Part shown: in pieces, positions 48,239 to 56,756 of the stretch
Layout of the letters: each line of letters starts with the position of its first letter
How positions within the stretch are numbered: position 1 is the first letter of the stretch
Assembly: GCF_000714815.1 (NCBI RefSeq)
Contig: NZ_JMIH01000016.1
Location: 434,001 to 498,000, forward strand
Direction: 5' to 3'
Source of the DNA: Anditalea andensis
Lineage (GTDB): Bacteria; Bacteroidota; Bacteroidia; Cytophagales; Cyclobacteriaceae
Length of the DNA stretch: 64,000 nucleotides
Translations under genes and position numbers: made by a program
The notes under the pieces: generated by a model
Seen by the model: the letters and a program-made list of their open reading frames with translations, nothing else
What the model was told of the DNA's origin: nothing
The model's database searches: none

Positions 48239-48562
48239 ACAATGATAATGAAGTTATCCCATTTTATTTTTTCAAAATGAAATGGAATGAAGACAAAACC
48301 CATTCTCATCATTTTGATTACATTCTGGGTATTTCCCTATAACGGCATGGCGGTAATAGCTGGTTTAGATAATACTGTGGAAGCATCTAGCCTATAAAAA
48401 TATTTCTGACTACGGTTTAGTACTCCGGATAATGAAAGGTTACATTTTTAATAATCAACCTATTGGGCTGATCATAGTATAAATTATTTGGGCTAAATTA
48501 TGCAGTAAATCAAAGCTTATTTGTATGAGGGATATTTTTTTTAAATACCGGAAGCGATTACC
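48239..48562. other. Intergenic region between converging genes, 324 bases
   Basis: No supported gene apart from one doubtful 36-codon frame described separately. A weak CATTTT/AAAATG inverted repeat lies near 48258-48281, which might act as a terminator. Confidence 0.4.
48287..48397 (+). CDS. Possible 36-residue small secreted peptide or gene remnant
   Basis: The frame begins MKTKPILIILITFWVFPYNG, which looks like an export signal, and stops after only 36 residues (ending VEASSL). It might be the 5' end of a decayed secreted-protein gene. There is no homology I can recognise, and a chance frame is quite possible. Confidence 0.15.
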   Translation: MKTKPILIILITFWVFPYNGMAVIAGLDNTVEASSL

Positions 48563-49684
48563 TTAGGGTAGATGCTCCCACCACTGTCCAAAGGTCTGGT
48601 CAATGTCATCCAAATCGACCACCTCCCCTATCATGGGTGTGACCAGAGGGATTCGGCCAGATATTTCGTTAAGTTTGGCAATATTTTTCATCGGTTCATC
48701 CCATGGATGACTGGCCAGTTTAAATTTAGAGGTATGTACTGGGAAAAGGCGTTTGGTCTTTAAATCTTTGGCAGCAGTAAGTGCCTCCTCTGGGGTCATA
48801 TGAAGCTCTTTCCAAGCGATATTATACTGGCCGTTGTCCAAAACTGCCAGATCAAAACTTCCAAACTTTTCACCGAGCTCAGCAAAATGCGTATCATATC
48901 CGCTATCCCCTCCAAGGTACAATTTCAACGCGTTGGTTTGTAATATAAAGGATAGCCACAAAGTATTCTTCCTTTTTAAACCTCTCCCCGAAAAGTGCCG
49001 CGCAGAAGCAGTATGCAGGGTGATATCATCATTGATTACCACTGTTTCGTTCCAGTCTTTTTCTATGATTTTGCTGACATCAAACTTCCAGTATTCAAAA
49101 TGAGCCCCCACTCCCAATCCACATATAACCTGCTTGATTTTTGGCTTTAACAACATTATTGTTGGATAATCCAGATGATCATAATGATCATGGCTGATCA
49201 GCACATGATCTATTTCGGGCATATCGTCCGCTGTATATATATCTGTACCTTTAAATGATCTATTGGAATATGGCACTGGGGAGGCATTGCCGCTGAAAAC
49301 AGGATCTATTAGGAACCGTATCCCATTCAGTTGGATAAAATAGGAAGAATGCCCAAACCAGATCAAGACGTTATCTGTCCTATCCAGATTTTTTAATGAT
49401 GTCCTTATAGAAGGAATTTCGGTAGCCGGAACAGTACGGGGAAATTTACTGAAAATAAAATCATACATCACTCCGCTCATAGAATACCCTTCACTTACCA
49501 TGGGGGTAAAATGGATATTCTGAAATTCCCCATTCTTATAATTGGGAGATTGTTGCAACATTTCTAAACGCTTACCTTTTGGCGCTTTACCAAATTGGGG
49601 ATGATTCATAAAAACTAAAATTGAGATGGCTAACAGTATCGTGATGAACAAAATCATGATCAGAGTTCCGGTGATAATTTTCAT
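48563..49684 (-). CDS. Metallo-beta-lactamase-fold hydrolase, NAPE-PLD-like, membrane-anchored
   Basis: A 373-residue protein with one N-terminal membrane helix (ILFITILLAISILVFMNH). The metal motif is ISHDHYDHLDYPTIM, with LTLHTASARHFSGRG, LYLGGDSGYDTHF and LFPVHTSKFKLA giving the later ligands. WFGHSSYFIQLNGIRFLIDP is the typical start of the NAPE-PLD/UlaG-like group. These enzymes hydrolyse phosphodiesters or lactone-type substrates; the actual substrate is unknown. It converges with the amidohydrolase gene and diverges from aguB. Confidence 0.82.
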   Translation of the reverse strand: MKIITGTLIMILFITILLAISILVFMNHPQFGKAPKGKRLEMLQQSPNYKNGEFQNIHFTPMVSEGYSMSGVMYDFIFSKFPRTVPATEIPSIRTSLKNLDRTDNVLIWFGHSSYFIQLNGIRFLIDPVFSGNASPVPYSNRSFKGTDIYTADDMPEIDHVLISHDHYDHLDYPTIMLLKPKIKQVICGLGVGAHFEYWKFDVSKIIEKDWNETVVINDDITLHTASARHFSGRGLKRKNTLWLSFILQTNALKLYLGGDSGYDTHFAELGEKFGSFDLAVLDNGQYNIAWKELHMTPEEALTAAKDLKTKRLFPVHTSKFKLASHPWDEPMKNIAKLNEISGRIPLVTPMIGEVVDLDDIDQTFGQWWEHLP

Positions 49685-50109
49685 TTATGTAAAATTCATA
49701 TCTTTAGAGCTTCACTTTAAATACTTTATATTATATCCTCCTATTTAAAAGAGTAAAAACCCGGTTGACAGGATAACCTGAAAAGCTGTATCTATTCTAT
49801 GGGGATACTTTATTTAAAGTTTTTTCAAAAAAGCAAAATAAGCTGGTTGAAGATTTATCAGCATTACGTAATAAATCTCACCTAGGTTCAAAAGCTTTTA
49901 TGCTTGGCTCCTTTATTGATTTTTAATATTTTACCTGATGTGGGAAGCTGGCTATCCTATCTTACCATTAGCTCCTAAAATTTATAATGAATAGCTGCAT
50001 GTAAGCCCTTGTTTTATATAATTAAGGTTATATTTTTTCAAAAAAATTTCTCTGTAAATTTATTTTTACACTATATTGTTAGCATAATACATAATTAATA
50101 GAAATTTAC
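49685..50109. other. Divergent intergenic region upstream of aguB, 425 bases
   Basis: AT-rich DNA with no credible gene. It must contain the promoters of the MBL-fold gene and of aguB, but I see no convincing promoter box or operator. Confidence 0.4.
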
Positions 50110-50985
50110 GTGTCAAATAAAACCATAAAAATAGGTTTGGTGCAAAATTCCTGCTCAGAAGACCTAAAATCAAACCAGGAAAAAGCGGCAGCTGGTATAA
50201 AAGAAGCTGCTGCTAAGGGTGCGCAGATCATTTGTCTTCAGGAATTGTTCGGCTCTCTATACTTTTGCGACATCGAGGACCATGATAATTTCAAATTGGC
50301 CGAAAAAATCCCTGGACCCTCCACGGATTTTTTTTCCGGTCTGGCCAAGGCTTTAGATGTAGTGATCATTGCCTCTTTATTTGAGAAAAGAACTGAAGGT
50401 TTATACCACAATACCACCGCAGTACTGGATGCTGATGGCACTTATCTGGGCAAATACAGAAAAATGCATATCCCAGATGACCCCGGTTATTACGAAAAAT
50501 TTTATTTTACTCCAGGAGATCTCGGATATAAGATCTTTAAAACCAAATATGCAGATCTTGGAGTATTGATATGCTGGGACCAATGGTATCCTGAAGCGGC
50601 AAGGATTACTGCACTGATGGGTGCACAGATACTGTTTTATCCTACCGCTATCGGCTGGCACAAAGACCAGGATGACCCTACCAATTCAGAACAGTACCAA
50701 GCCTGGCAAACCATCCAAAAAGCTCACGCAGTAGCAAACGGAGTTCCGGTAGTTGCTGTAAACAGAGTTGGAACAGAAGGGGACATGAACTTCTGGGGAG
50801 GGTCTTTTGTAAGCAATGCTTTTGGAAGGGTGCTTTACCAAGCCGATCACATCAAAGAAGAGATCGCCGTAGTAGAAATCCATAAAGACCATTCTGACCG
50901 CTACAGAACCCATTGGCCCTTTCTCCGAGACCGAAGAATAGAAACCTATGCACCCCTTCTCAAAAGATTTATAGATGAAGACTGA
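50110..50985 (+). CDS. aguB: N-carbamoylputrescine amidase
   Basis: A 291-residue nitrilase-superfamily enzyme. The Glu-Lys-Cys triad is visible: Glu45 in LQELFGSLYF, Lys118 in YRKMHIPDD and Cys155 in LICWDQWYPE. FFWGG-like NFWGGSFVSNAFG and the length match the N-carbamoylputrescine amidase branch, which releases putrescine, CO2 and ammonia. The start codon is GTG. The end overlaps the agmatine deiminase gene by 11 bases, and this pairing confirms the agmatine-to-putrescine route (arginine-derived polyamine synthesis). Confidence 0.93.
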   Translation: MSNKTIKIGLVQNSCSEDLKSNQEKAAAGIKEAAAKGAQIICLQELFGSLYFCDIEDHDNFKLAEKIPGPSTDFFSGLAKALDVVIIASLFEKRTEGLYHNTTAVLDADGTYLGKYRKMHIPDDPGYYEKFYFTPGDLGYKIFKTKYADLGVLICWDQWYPEAARITALMGAQILFYPTAIGWHKDQDDPTNSEQYQAWQTIQKAHAVANGVPVVAVNRVGTEGDMNFWGGSFVSNAFGRVLYQADHIKEEIAVVEIHKDHSDRYRTHWPFLRDRRIETYAPLLKRFIDED

Positions 50986-52069
50986 ATCCTCACACCACAT
51001 GTCAGGTACTGCATTTGCTGCATTTGACAAAAACCTCAGCCCTGCAGCCCTTGGCTACACCTTTCCGGCAGAATTTGCACCCCATAAAGCCACTTGGCTG
51101 AGCTGGCCTCACAAGGAAGCTTCCTGGCCGGGAAAAATTAGCAGCATCTATCCTTCCTACGCAGCATTTATCAAATACATCGCAATGGGTGAAGAGGTTC
51201 ACATTCATGTAGGGGATCAGGTTATGCAGGATTTTGCTACCCAACACCTCAAGCAAGCCCAGGTTAATATGGAAAATGTATACTTCCATTTTTTCCCTAC
51301 CAATGATGCTTGGTGCAGGGATCATGGGCCTGCTTTTCTTACCAATCCACATGCAGAGCACCGAAAAGCCCTGGTAAAATGGAATTATAATGCCTGGGGA
51401 GGCAAATACCCCCCTTATGACCTGGATAATCTCATCCCCCTGAAAATCGCTGAATACAGGCAAATCCCCTATTTCAAACCTGACATCATCATGGAAGGTG
51501 GTTCCATAGAAGTCAATGGAAAGGGAACTTTGCTTACTACTGAAGCCTGTTTGCTGAACCCCAACCGAAATCCCCACCTATCTAAAACTGATATAGAAAC
51601 CTACTTACAGGAATACTATGGTGTGTCGAATGTACTTTGGTTAAAAGATGGAATAATCGGCGATGATACCGATGGGCATGTAGATGATCTAACCCGGTTT
51701 GTAAATGAAGATACTGTGGTGACCATGATAACGGAAGATAAGGCAGACGAAAACTACAAGCCACTAAAGGACAACCTAAAACTGCTTCAAAAAATGCGGC
51801 TTGAAAACGGAAAACAGCTCAATATCATCGAGCTGCCCATGCCGGGAGAGATTATATATGAAGACATGAGACTTCCCGCCTCATATGCAAATTTTTATAT
51901 TTCAAACCATGCCGTCATTGTCCCTACTTTCCATGATCCAAAAGATGAAAAAGCGATAGACATTTTAACTGATTGCTTTAAAGACAGAGAAGTCGTGGGC
52001 GTGGATTCCTTAGATCTAATCTGGGGACTGGGCAGTTTTCACTGCCTTAGCCAGCAAGAACCGCTTTAG
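50975..52069 (+). CDS. aguA: Agmatine deiminase
   Basis: A 364-residue guanidine-group-modifying enzyme. Motifs are TWLSWPHKEASWPG, NDAWCRDHGPAFL, EGGSIEVNGKGTLLTTEACL, GDDTDGHVDDLTRFV and the active-site Cys357 in GSFHCLSQQEP. The reaction converts agmatine to N-carbamoylputrescine and ammonia, the substrate of the upstream amidase. An 11-base overlap with aguB indicates translational coupling. The order amidase then deiminase is common in Bacteroidota. Confidence 0.93.
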   Translation: MKTESSHHMSGTAFAAFDKNLSPAALGYTFPAEFAPHKATWLSWPHKEASWPGKISSIYPSYAAFIKYIAMGEEVHIHVGDQVMQDFATQHLKQAQVNMENVYFHFFPTNDAWCRDHGPAFLTNPHAEHRKALVKWNYNAWGGKYPPYDLDNLIPLKIAEYRQIPYFKPDIIMEGGSIEVNGKGTLLTTEACLLNPNRNPHLSKTDIETYLQEYYGVSNVLWLKDGIIGDDTDGHVDDLTRFVNEDTVVTMITEDKADENYKPLKDNLKLLQKMRLENGKQLNIIELPMPGEIIYEDMRLPASYANFYISNHAVIVPTFHDPKDEKAIDILTDCFKDREVVGVDSLDLIWGLGSFHCLSQQEPL

Positions 52070-52438
52070 ACTTGCCCCTATGCAGATAGATTAAATATAA
52101 AGTTTCCAGAATTGGGTTAACGGATTTTATAAAAAGCAGATTAAATTCATCAACGTTATATCCATAGTAAAATGATCATTTAACCCACACAAATTGACCA
52201 TGGGCAGAGCTGACCTACCAAAAAAAACGCTGCCTTTCGGATAATACAGGAAATCTCTATTACATAATGTCTTACTGCGCCACATGGCAAAAGCTTCGTC
52301 ACAGTAGTTTGGTCCTAATGTACGATACATGGTGATCACTGGAATTGGCTATCTTTTGGATATTCACTCTATGACTTCAAAGAGCCCCTTCTATTACTTT
52401 TGATTAAGGGCAGTAATCAATAAAATAGGTAAACCAAC
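52070..52438. other. Intergenic region between converging genes, 369 bases
   Basis: No supported gene. A 70-codon minus-strand frame at 52127-52339 has no recognisable motif and is taken as chance. No clear terminator was found. Confidence 0.4.
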
Positions 52439-52978
52439 CTATTTCCAATCATTACTTTTCTTGGTTGCTGTAATGTGGGCAAGGTGGTGATTGCAATGCC
52501 AGGCATACATACCCGTACACTCCAGGATGCTAATCACCTTTCCATGTTCGGGATGGATATACGTCCTTTTATATTGTTCTTCAGACAAATTATTCAATAG
52601 CAGCGTCCATTTGGCATGAATGCCTTCCAGCAGTAGCAAAGATGAATGGATGGGCATTTGTCGGGTATCAATAAGCTCAGCCCAGCGGTCCTCAAAATAT
52701 GGTTTGATCAAAGGGGCCTCTTCTGTCAATGCCAGTTTTAGACGCATTAAACTATTCATGTGACTATCAGCACAGTGATGTACTACCTGTCTGATTGACC
52801 ATCCATCAGGTCTATAAAGTACGTCCAATTGATCCTCCGTTAAGTCAGTGACTTCTTTAGAAAGTCTGTCTGGAAATGAAGCAATATCTGAAATCCATTC
52901 ATTCATAACTTCTTGAGTGATGGTGGATGGATATTTGAACACCCCTATCGGAAACTTTAATATGTCTATATCTACCAT
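52439..52978 (-). CDS. DinB/YfiT-family putative metal-dependent hydrolase or thiol transferase
   Basis: A 179-residue four-helix-bundle protein. PDGWSIRQVVHHCADSHMNS (about 57-76) gives the first His, and YAWHCNHHLAHI near the C-terminus gives the His pair; together these form the DinB/YfiT metal site. It matches the YfiT/BstA subgroup in length and layout, including KYPSTITQEVMNEWISDI and FPDRLSKEV. Family members include bacillithiol S-transferases and other thiol transferases. The substrate here is unknown. It seems to be transcribed alone. Confidence 0.85.
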   Translation of the reverse strand: MVDIDILKFPIGVFKYPSTITQEVMNEWISDIASFPDRLSKEVTDLTEDQLDVLYRPDGWSIRQVVHHCADSHMNSLMRLKLALTEEAPLIKPYFEDRWAELIDTRQMPIHSSLLLLEGIHAKWTLLLNNLSEEQYKRTYIHPEHGKVISILECTGMYAWHCNHHLAHITATKKSNDWK

Positions 52979-53910
52979 TTTCTATACTATTGGCTTAATT
53001 TGTTGGAATGTACAATTATCATTAAATGGTTTCATAGCGCCCCATCAAGTACAGCCTTTAGTAAATGTGGGGAAGCCACTTTCCATTATACCTTTTTAGG
53101 CGGCTGCCCGATGATAAAAGCATACCGGAAAGAGCCATGCGGTCCATATTGCAAAACTGACAATTCCGAATAGATAAAAAAATAATTGCAGAAAAAAATG
53201 TACCATAAATGTTGAATCATATACAGGAATGAGACCTCATGAACGGAGCAAAACATTCACTGCCATCCTGGTCCTGATGTAGATTTAGACCTGCTCCGCT
53301 GGCATTTCATTAAAGCACTCTTGCCCGAGAAGTTCCGGTGTGCCACCGACTACAAAGAGCATAAAGGGCCACTATGAATGATGTATATTTCACATAGCAC
53401 AGGTCAATAATCGTAGGAAAAAATGACCTAATTATCACTTTTGCCTCTATCCGGAATAGGATATGGTCTATTGGCATATTCATCAGTGGGCCTTGAACTG
53501 TAGAAAAATGATATAAAATAAAGTTGACGGGTTAAAAGTTAGGGGCGATTGCGTAACCGGTCCTGAGTGGTTTTCGCTGTGCTCCTCCTTCCGGGGAATG
53601 GGCATCCTGAGGGCAGTCCCACCCTATGGAAAGTATTGCATCCACATATGCCTATGCATCCTAATAATAAACTTACTACAAAAATGATATATAAACCAAT
53701 TGTGTTCGCACACATAATTTAAAATTGATTGTAGGTTATATATTTTATTATTACCTTAAGCTTCACATTAAATAAAAAATGGTATAAAAAATCCCACTTA
53801 TGGGTTCTATTTTCTTTAAAAAAAATCAGATATACCGACCTTAAGATGACAGGCACAAGGCAATAAGTAAATGCCACGTTGGATATTCATACCTATAATT
53901 ATATGACATT
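52979..53910. other. 932-base region without an intact gene
   Basis: Only short frames are present. One of 44 codons (53243-53377) contains DLDLLRWHFIKALLPEKF, a composition that looks protein-like and could be the remnant of a decayed gene; its family is not recognised. The part around 53540-53640 is richer in G and C than its surroundings. The right end carries the operator-like site at 53701-53714 and presumably the promoter of the CBM9-like gene. Confidence 0.4.
53701..53714. promoter_or_regulatory. Palindromic operator TGTGTTCGCACACA upstream of the CBM9-like gene
   Basis: It matches the perfect palindrome TGTGTGCGCACACA found upstream of susC at 13 of 14 positions. A possible -7 box, TATATTTT, follows at 53739-53746. 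It lies 197 bases before the CBM9-like start. Confidence 0.55.
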
Positions 53911-55140
53911 TTGAAGCTATTTAAACACCTATTACCCCCATTGACATCCCACATACAAACGTTAAAGTTAAGTAATTTTTGCCTGGTCATTATTTGCGGG
54001 ATATTTATGTTCCTACTAGGTGCTTTGCCCTGTAAAGCACAATCTGCCTTTTCTGCATACGAACAGCTGTTTACACCCCCTAGGCAATACCTCACCTTTT
54101 ATACCAATGAAGCACCGGAGATTGATGGCAATATTGAAGCATCAGTTTGGCAGCAGGCTGCTTGGAGTGAAGTTTTTACAGATATAGAAGGGGATTTAAA
54201 AGCAGCACCCACCTACTCGACCAGGATGAAGATATTATGGGATGACCACTACCTCTATATTGCAGCCGAACTGGAAGAGCCCCATGTTTGGGCAAGATTG
54301 ACCGAACATGATGACGTCATTTATCACGACAATGATTTTGAAGTCTTTATTGACCCTGAAAACACCACCCATCAATATTATGAAATCGAAGTAAACGCAC
54401 TCAATACCCTATTTGATCTTTTTCTGCCCAAACCTTACCGTAATAATGGAAGGGCCATGATCCACTGGAACCTGCATGATTTCCGCTCCGCCATACAAGT
54501 TCAGGGAACCCTTAACGACCCGGGGGATAAAGATAAAGGCTGGACCATTGAAATGGCCATTCCTTTCCGATCGATCAGCATGGGCAATGAACCAAAAATC
54601 CCTGAAGAGGGCAGCCTCTGGCGCATTAATTTTTCCCGTGTACAATGGGAAATGGATATAAAGAAAGGAAAATATGTGAAAAGTAAGGATGAAAAAGGAA
54701 AACCATTGCCGGAAAAAAACTGGGTCTGGTCACCGCAGGGTCTGGTAAACATGCATTATCCGGAACGCTGGGGCTACCTGCATTTCACCCGACAGACTTC
54801 TTTGCAGGGTAGCCCAGTACCTGAACTGCCCTATGCAGAAAAGCAGAAACGCTACCTATGGCTGATTTACTATAAACAGCAAGCTTATCATAGGACTCAC
54901 GATCGCTATGCAGTCTCTTTTGATCAACTTGGCATAAATGAATGGAATAATATAAGGTCTCAACATAAAGTAGTATCAAAAGGATATCCATGCGCAGAAG
55001 CCAGTTTTCTATTGGAAAACCAGACTAACAAAATTACTATGGAGGCAGGCACCTACCAATTCAAAGCTATCATTCAGGGGGATGACCAATTAAACTGGAG
55101 CATCAACCAAGAAGGATTGATAGAATTGACCGGTAAATAA
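53911..55140 (+). CDS. CBM9-like carbohydrate-binding protein, exported
   Basis: A 409-residue protein starting from TTG (no in-frame ATG upstream; the next is at 54007, inside the signal peptide). The export signal ends near LPCKAQS (about residue 45). Residues about 65-300 form a CBM9-type beta sandwich: APEIDGNIEASVWQQAAWSE, MKILWDDHYLYIAAELEEP, HDNDFEVFIDPENTTHQYYE, WTIEMAIPFRSI and WRINFSRVQW. The C-terminal 100 residues are of unknown fold. Such proteins bind or process sugars outside the cell and are common with SusC/SusD. It precedes the GH10-like gene by 98 bases. Confidence 0.78.
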   Translation: MKLFKHLLPPLTSHIQTLKLSNFCLVIICGIFMFLLGALPCKAQSAFSAYEQLFTPPRQYLTFYTNEAPEIDGNIEASVWQQAAWSEVFTDIEGDLKAAPTYSTRMKILWDDHYLYIAAELEEPHVWARLTEHDDVIYHDNDFEVFIDPENTTHQYYEIEVNALNTLFDLFLPKPYRNNGRAMIHWNLHDFRSAIQVQGTLNDPGDKDKGWTIEMAIPFRSISMGNEPKIPEEGSLWRINFSRVQWEMDIKKGKYVKSKDEKGKPLPEKNWVWSPQGLVNMHYPERWGYLHFTRQTSLQGSPVPELPYAEKQKRYLWLIYYKQQAYHRTHDRYAVSFDQLGINEWNNIRSQHKVVSKGYPCAEASFLLENQTNKITMEAGTYQFKAIIQGDDQLNWSINQEGLIELTGK

Positions 55141-55238
55141 ACAGATCATACCTGACACAGCAGTATAGGCTACGGAGTTTTTTACCTTACTGGATTCATT
55201 ATATATAAACTCTCTGGTTAATAAAAACACTGAAAAAA

Positions 55239-56327
55239 ATGAAAACAAGAAGAACTTTTATCAAAGCCGGATTTTTGGCAGGTTTATCCATAAACCTGCC
55301 CTGGAAGGCAATAGCAACATCAGCCATACCTTTAACCGACAAGAACAATAAGGAATGGAAACATTGGGTCTGGACCCATCCTAATGACAAAGATACGGTG
55401 GAAGCGCTACAAAAACGTTATGAACGCTATTATCAGGCCGGCATACGTGGAATATTCTTTGAAGCTGACAGTGAAAAACATTTCAGGCAAGCCAAAGCAG
55501 CCAGATTGGAGGCTCATCGCTGGATGTGGACCTTAAACCAGGGCGACAAATCACTGCTCGAGTCGCATCCAGAGTGGTACGCAAAAAACCGGAAGGGCGA
55601 ATCCTGCGCTGACCAACCGCCATATGTGGACTATTACCGGTGGCTGTGCCCCTCCAGGCCTGAAGTGATCAACTATCTCGAACAGGCAGTAACCGACATT
55701 TTGGCTAAGGATTACGTAGATGGGATTCATTTGGATTATATCCGTTTTAGCGATGTGATCCTTCCTGTCAACCTCTGGGATAAATATAGCATTGAGCAAA
55801 CCAGTGAACTTCCTGAATATGATTACTGCTACTGTGAGGTATGTCAGGCCGGCTACAAAGCCTGGCGTGATACTGATATATTATCCATACCTTATCCGCA
55901 GGAAAGCTTATCGTGGAGACTATATCGCTATCGGGCTATTAACCATGTGGTAAACAGTCTGGCTAAAGTGGCCAAAAGCAAACATAAACCGATCACAGCG
56001 GCTGTCTTCCCTACTCCGGAAGTAGCCAAACGGATAGTCAGACAGGACTGGAAAAACTGGGATTTAAACGGCGTGGCACCTATGATCTACCACGGTTTCT
56101 ATAAGGAAGAGGTATCTTGGATAGGCGATGCTGTAGCAGAAGGCGTGCAGGGACTCAATGGACGTTTCCCTTTATATGCAGGGCTATATTTACCTGATTT
56201 CAAGCATAGTAAGGAACTCCATTTGGGTATTACCTATGCTTTGCAAAACGGAGCAGCAGGTGTCTCTTTATTTGGGGATATTAATGAAGAAGTGTTACAA
56301 ATACTTGAAAATGCGGCTACACATTGA
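55239..56327 (+). CDS. GH10-like/GHL10-type TIM-barrel putative glycoside hydrolase
   Basis: A 362-residue protein with an export leader (KTRRTFIKAGFLAGLSINLP; the RR pair suggests Tat). The barrel shows GIRGIFFEADSEKHF, RWMWTLNQGD, VDGIHLDYIRFSDVILP and KWHKPITAAVFP-like KHKPITAAVFPTPE. The IHLDYIRF motif is typical of the putative glycosidase families (GHL10, DUF4015-like) related to YngK. A catalytic Asp in HLDYIRF is likely. It lies between the CBM9-like gene and susC on the same strand, so it probably acts on the glycan taken up by that system. Activity is not established for this group. Confidence 0.7.
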   Translation: MKTRRTFIKAGFLAGLSINLPWKAIATSAIPLTDKNNKEWKHWVWTHPNDKDTVEALQKRYERYYQAGIRGIFFEADSEKHFRQAKAARLEAHRWMWTLNQGDKSLLESHPEWYAKNRKGESCADQPPYVDYYRWLCPSRPEVINYLEQAVTDILAKDYVDGIHLDYIRFSDVILPVNLWDKYSIEQTSELPEYDYCYCEVCQAGYKAWRDTDILSIPYPQESLSWRLYRYRAINHVVNSLAKVAKSKHKPITAAVFPTPEVAKRIVRQDWKNWDLNGVAPMIYHGFYKEEVSWIGDAVAEGVQGLNGRFPLYAGLYLPDFKHSKELHLGITYALQNGAAGVSLFGDINEEVLQILENAATH

Positions 56328-56625
56328 TCTATCTGGACCCTCCCCGGCCAGATTTTGAAGTGTTAACCCTATTTTTTAGACTGTATTTTTTTTTTGCAAT
56401 AACATTTTTGGATTTTTTACTTTCCGCATAATTAGTTTAGCGGAGGGCCACATTCATTACTGTTTTATTTACCGTCAGTCTACCCACCTATCCATACCAA
56501 CCCGATACAAATGGCATTAAGCACTACTATATACATCACTCGGATTATTTTAAGTGAAAATAAATATTTAAATATTTTGGTGAATAAATGGGTTCAACAA
56601 TCGATTCCAGCATTAAAAAGCTAAT

Positions 56626-56660
56626 TGTGTGCGTAAACATTTATTTTGTGTGCGCACACA
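56626..56660. promoter_or_regulatory. Tandem palindromic operators upstream of susC
   Basis: TGTGTGCGTAAACA at 56626-56639 and the perfect palindrome TGTGTGCGCACACA at 56647-56660 are spaced 21 bases, two helical turns. They end 17 bases before the TTTG box, a position that fits an activator. The same site occurs upstream of the CBM9-like gene. Confidence 0.65.
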
Positions 56661-56676
56661 TTTATTTATTTTATTT

Positions 56677-56706
56677 TTTGTTATTTAATTGAAAGTATTA
56701 CATTTA
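56677..56706 (+). promoter_or_regulatory. Probable Bacteroidota-type promoter of susC
   Basis: TTTG at 56677-56680 and TACATTTA at 56699-56706 are separated by 18 bases. This fits the -33 TTTG / -7 TAnnTTTG promoter of Bacteroidota with one mismatch in the -7 box. It leaves a leader of about 45 bases before the ATG at 56757. Confidence 0.55.
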
Positions 56707-56756
56707 GTCTAAGAAAGTCAATTGTTCATTCATTAAATATCTATACCAATTCACCT

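Larger units (their letters stand above)
56328..56756. promoter_or_regulatory. Regulatory region upstream of susC, 429 bases
   Basis: A gene-free AT-rich gap containing two palindromic operator copies (56626-56660) and a promoter-like pair (56677-56706) directly before susC. The long gap suggests that susC has its own promoter. Confidence 0.7.

Noticed and set aside
51002-51577. 191-codon minus-strand open frame
   Set aside because: Antisense to agmatine deiminase, whose active-site motifs are all intact.
52127-52339. 70-codon minus-strand frame in the gap after aguA
   Set aside because: No signal, motif or family resemblance; likely chance.
52239-53230. TACAGGA matches near 52246 and 53225 as further copies of the island motif
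   Set aside because: They lack the AAG part and no gene lies downstream in the proper orientation, so they are probably chance matches.
56646-56756. Longer susC start with 37 extra residues
   Set aside because: The upstream ATG lies inside the palindromic operator and before the likely promoter, and the extension would bury the signal peptide; the start at 56757 is better.
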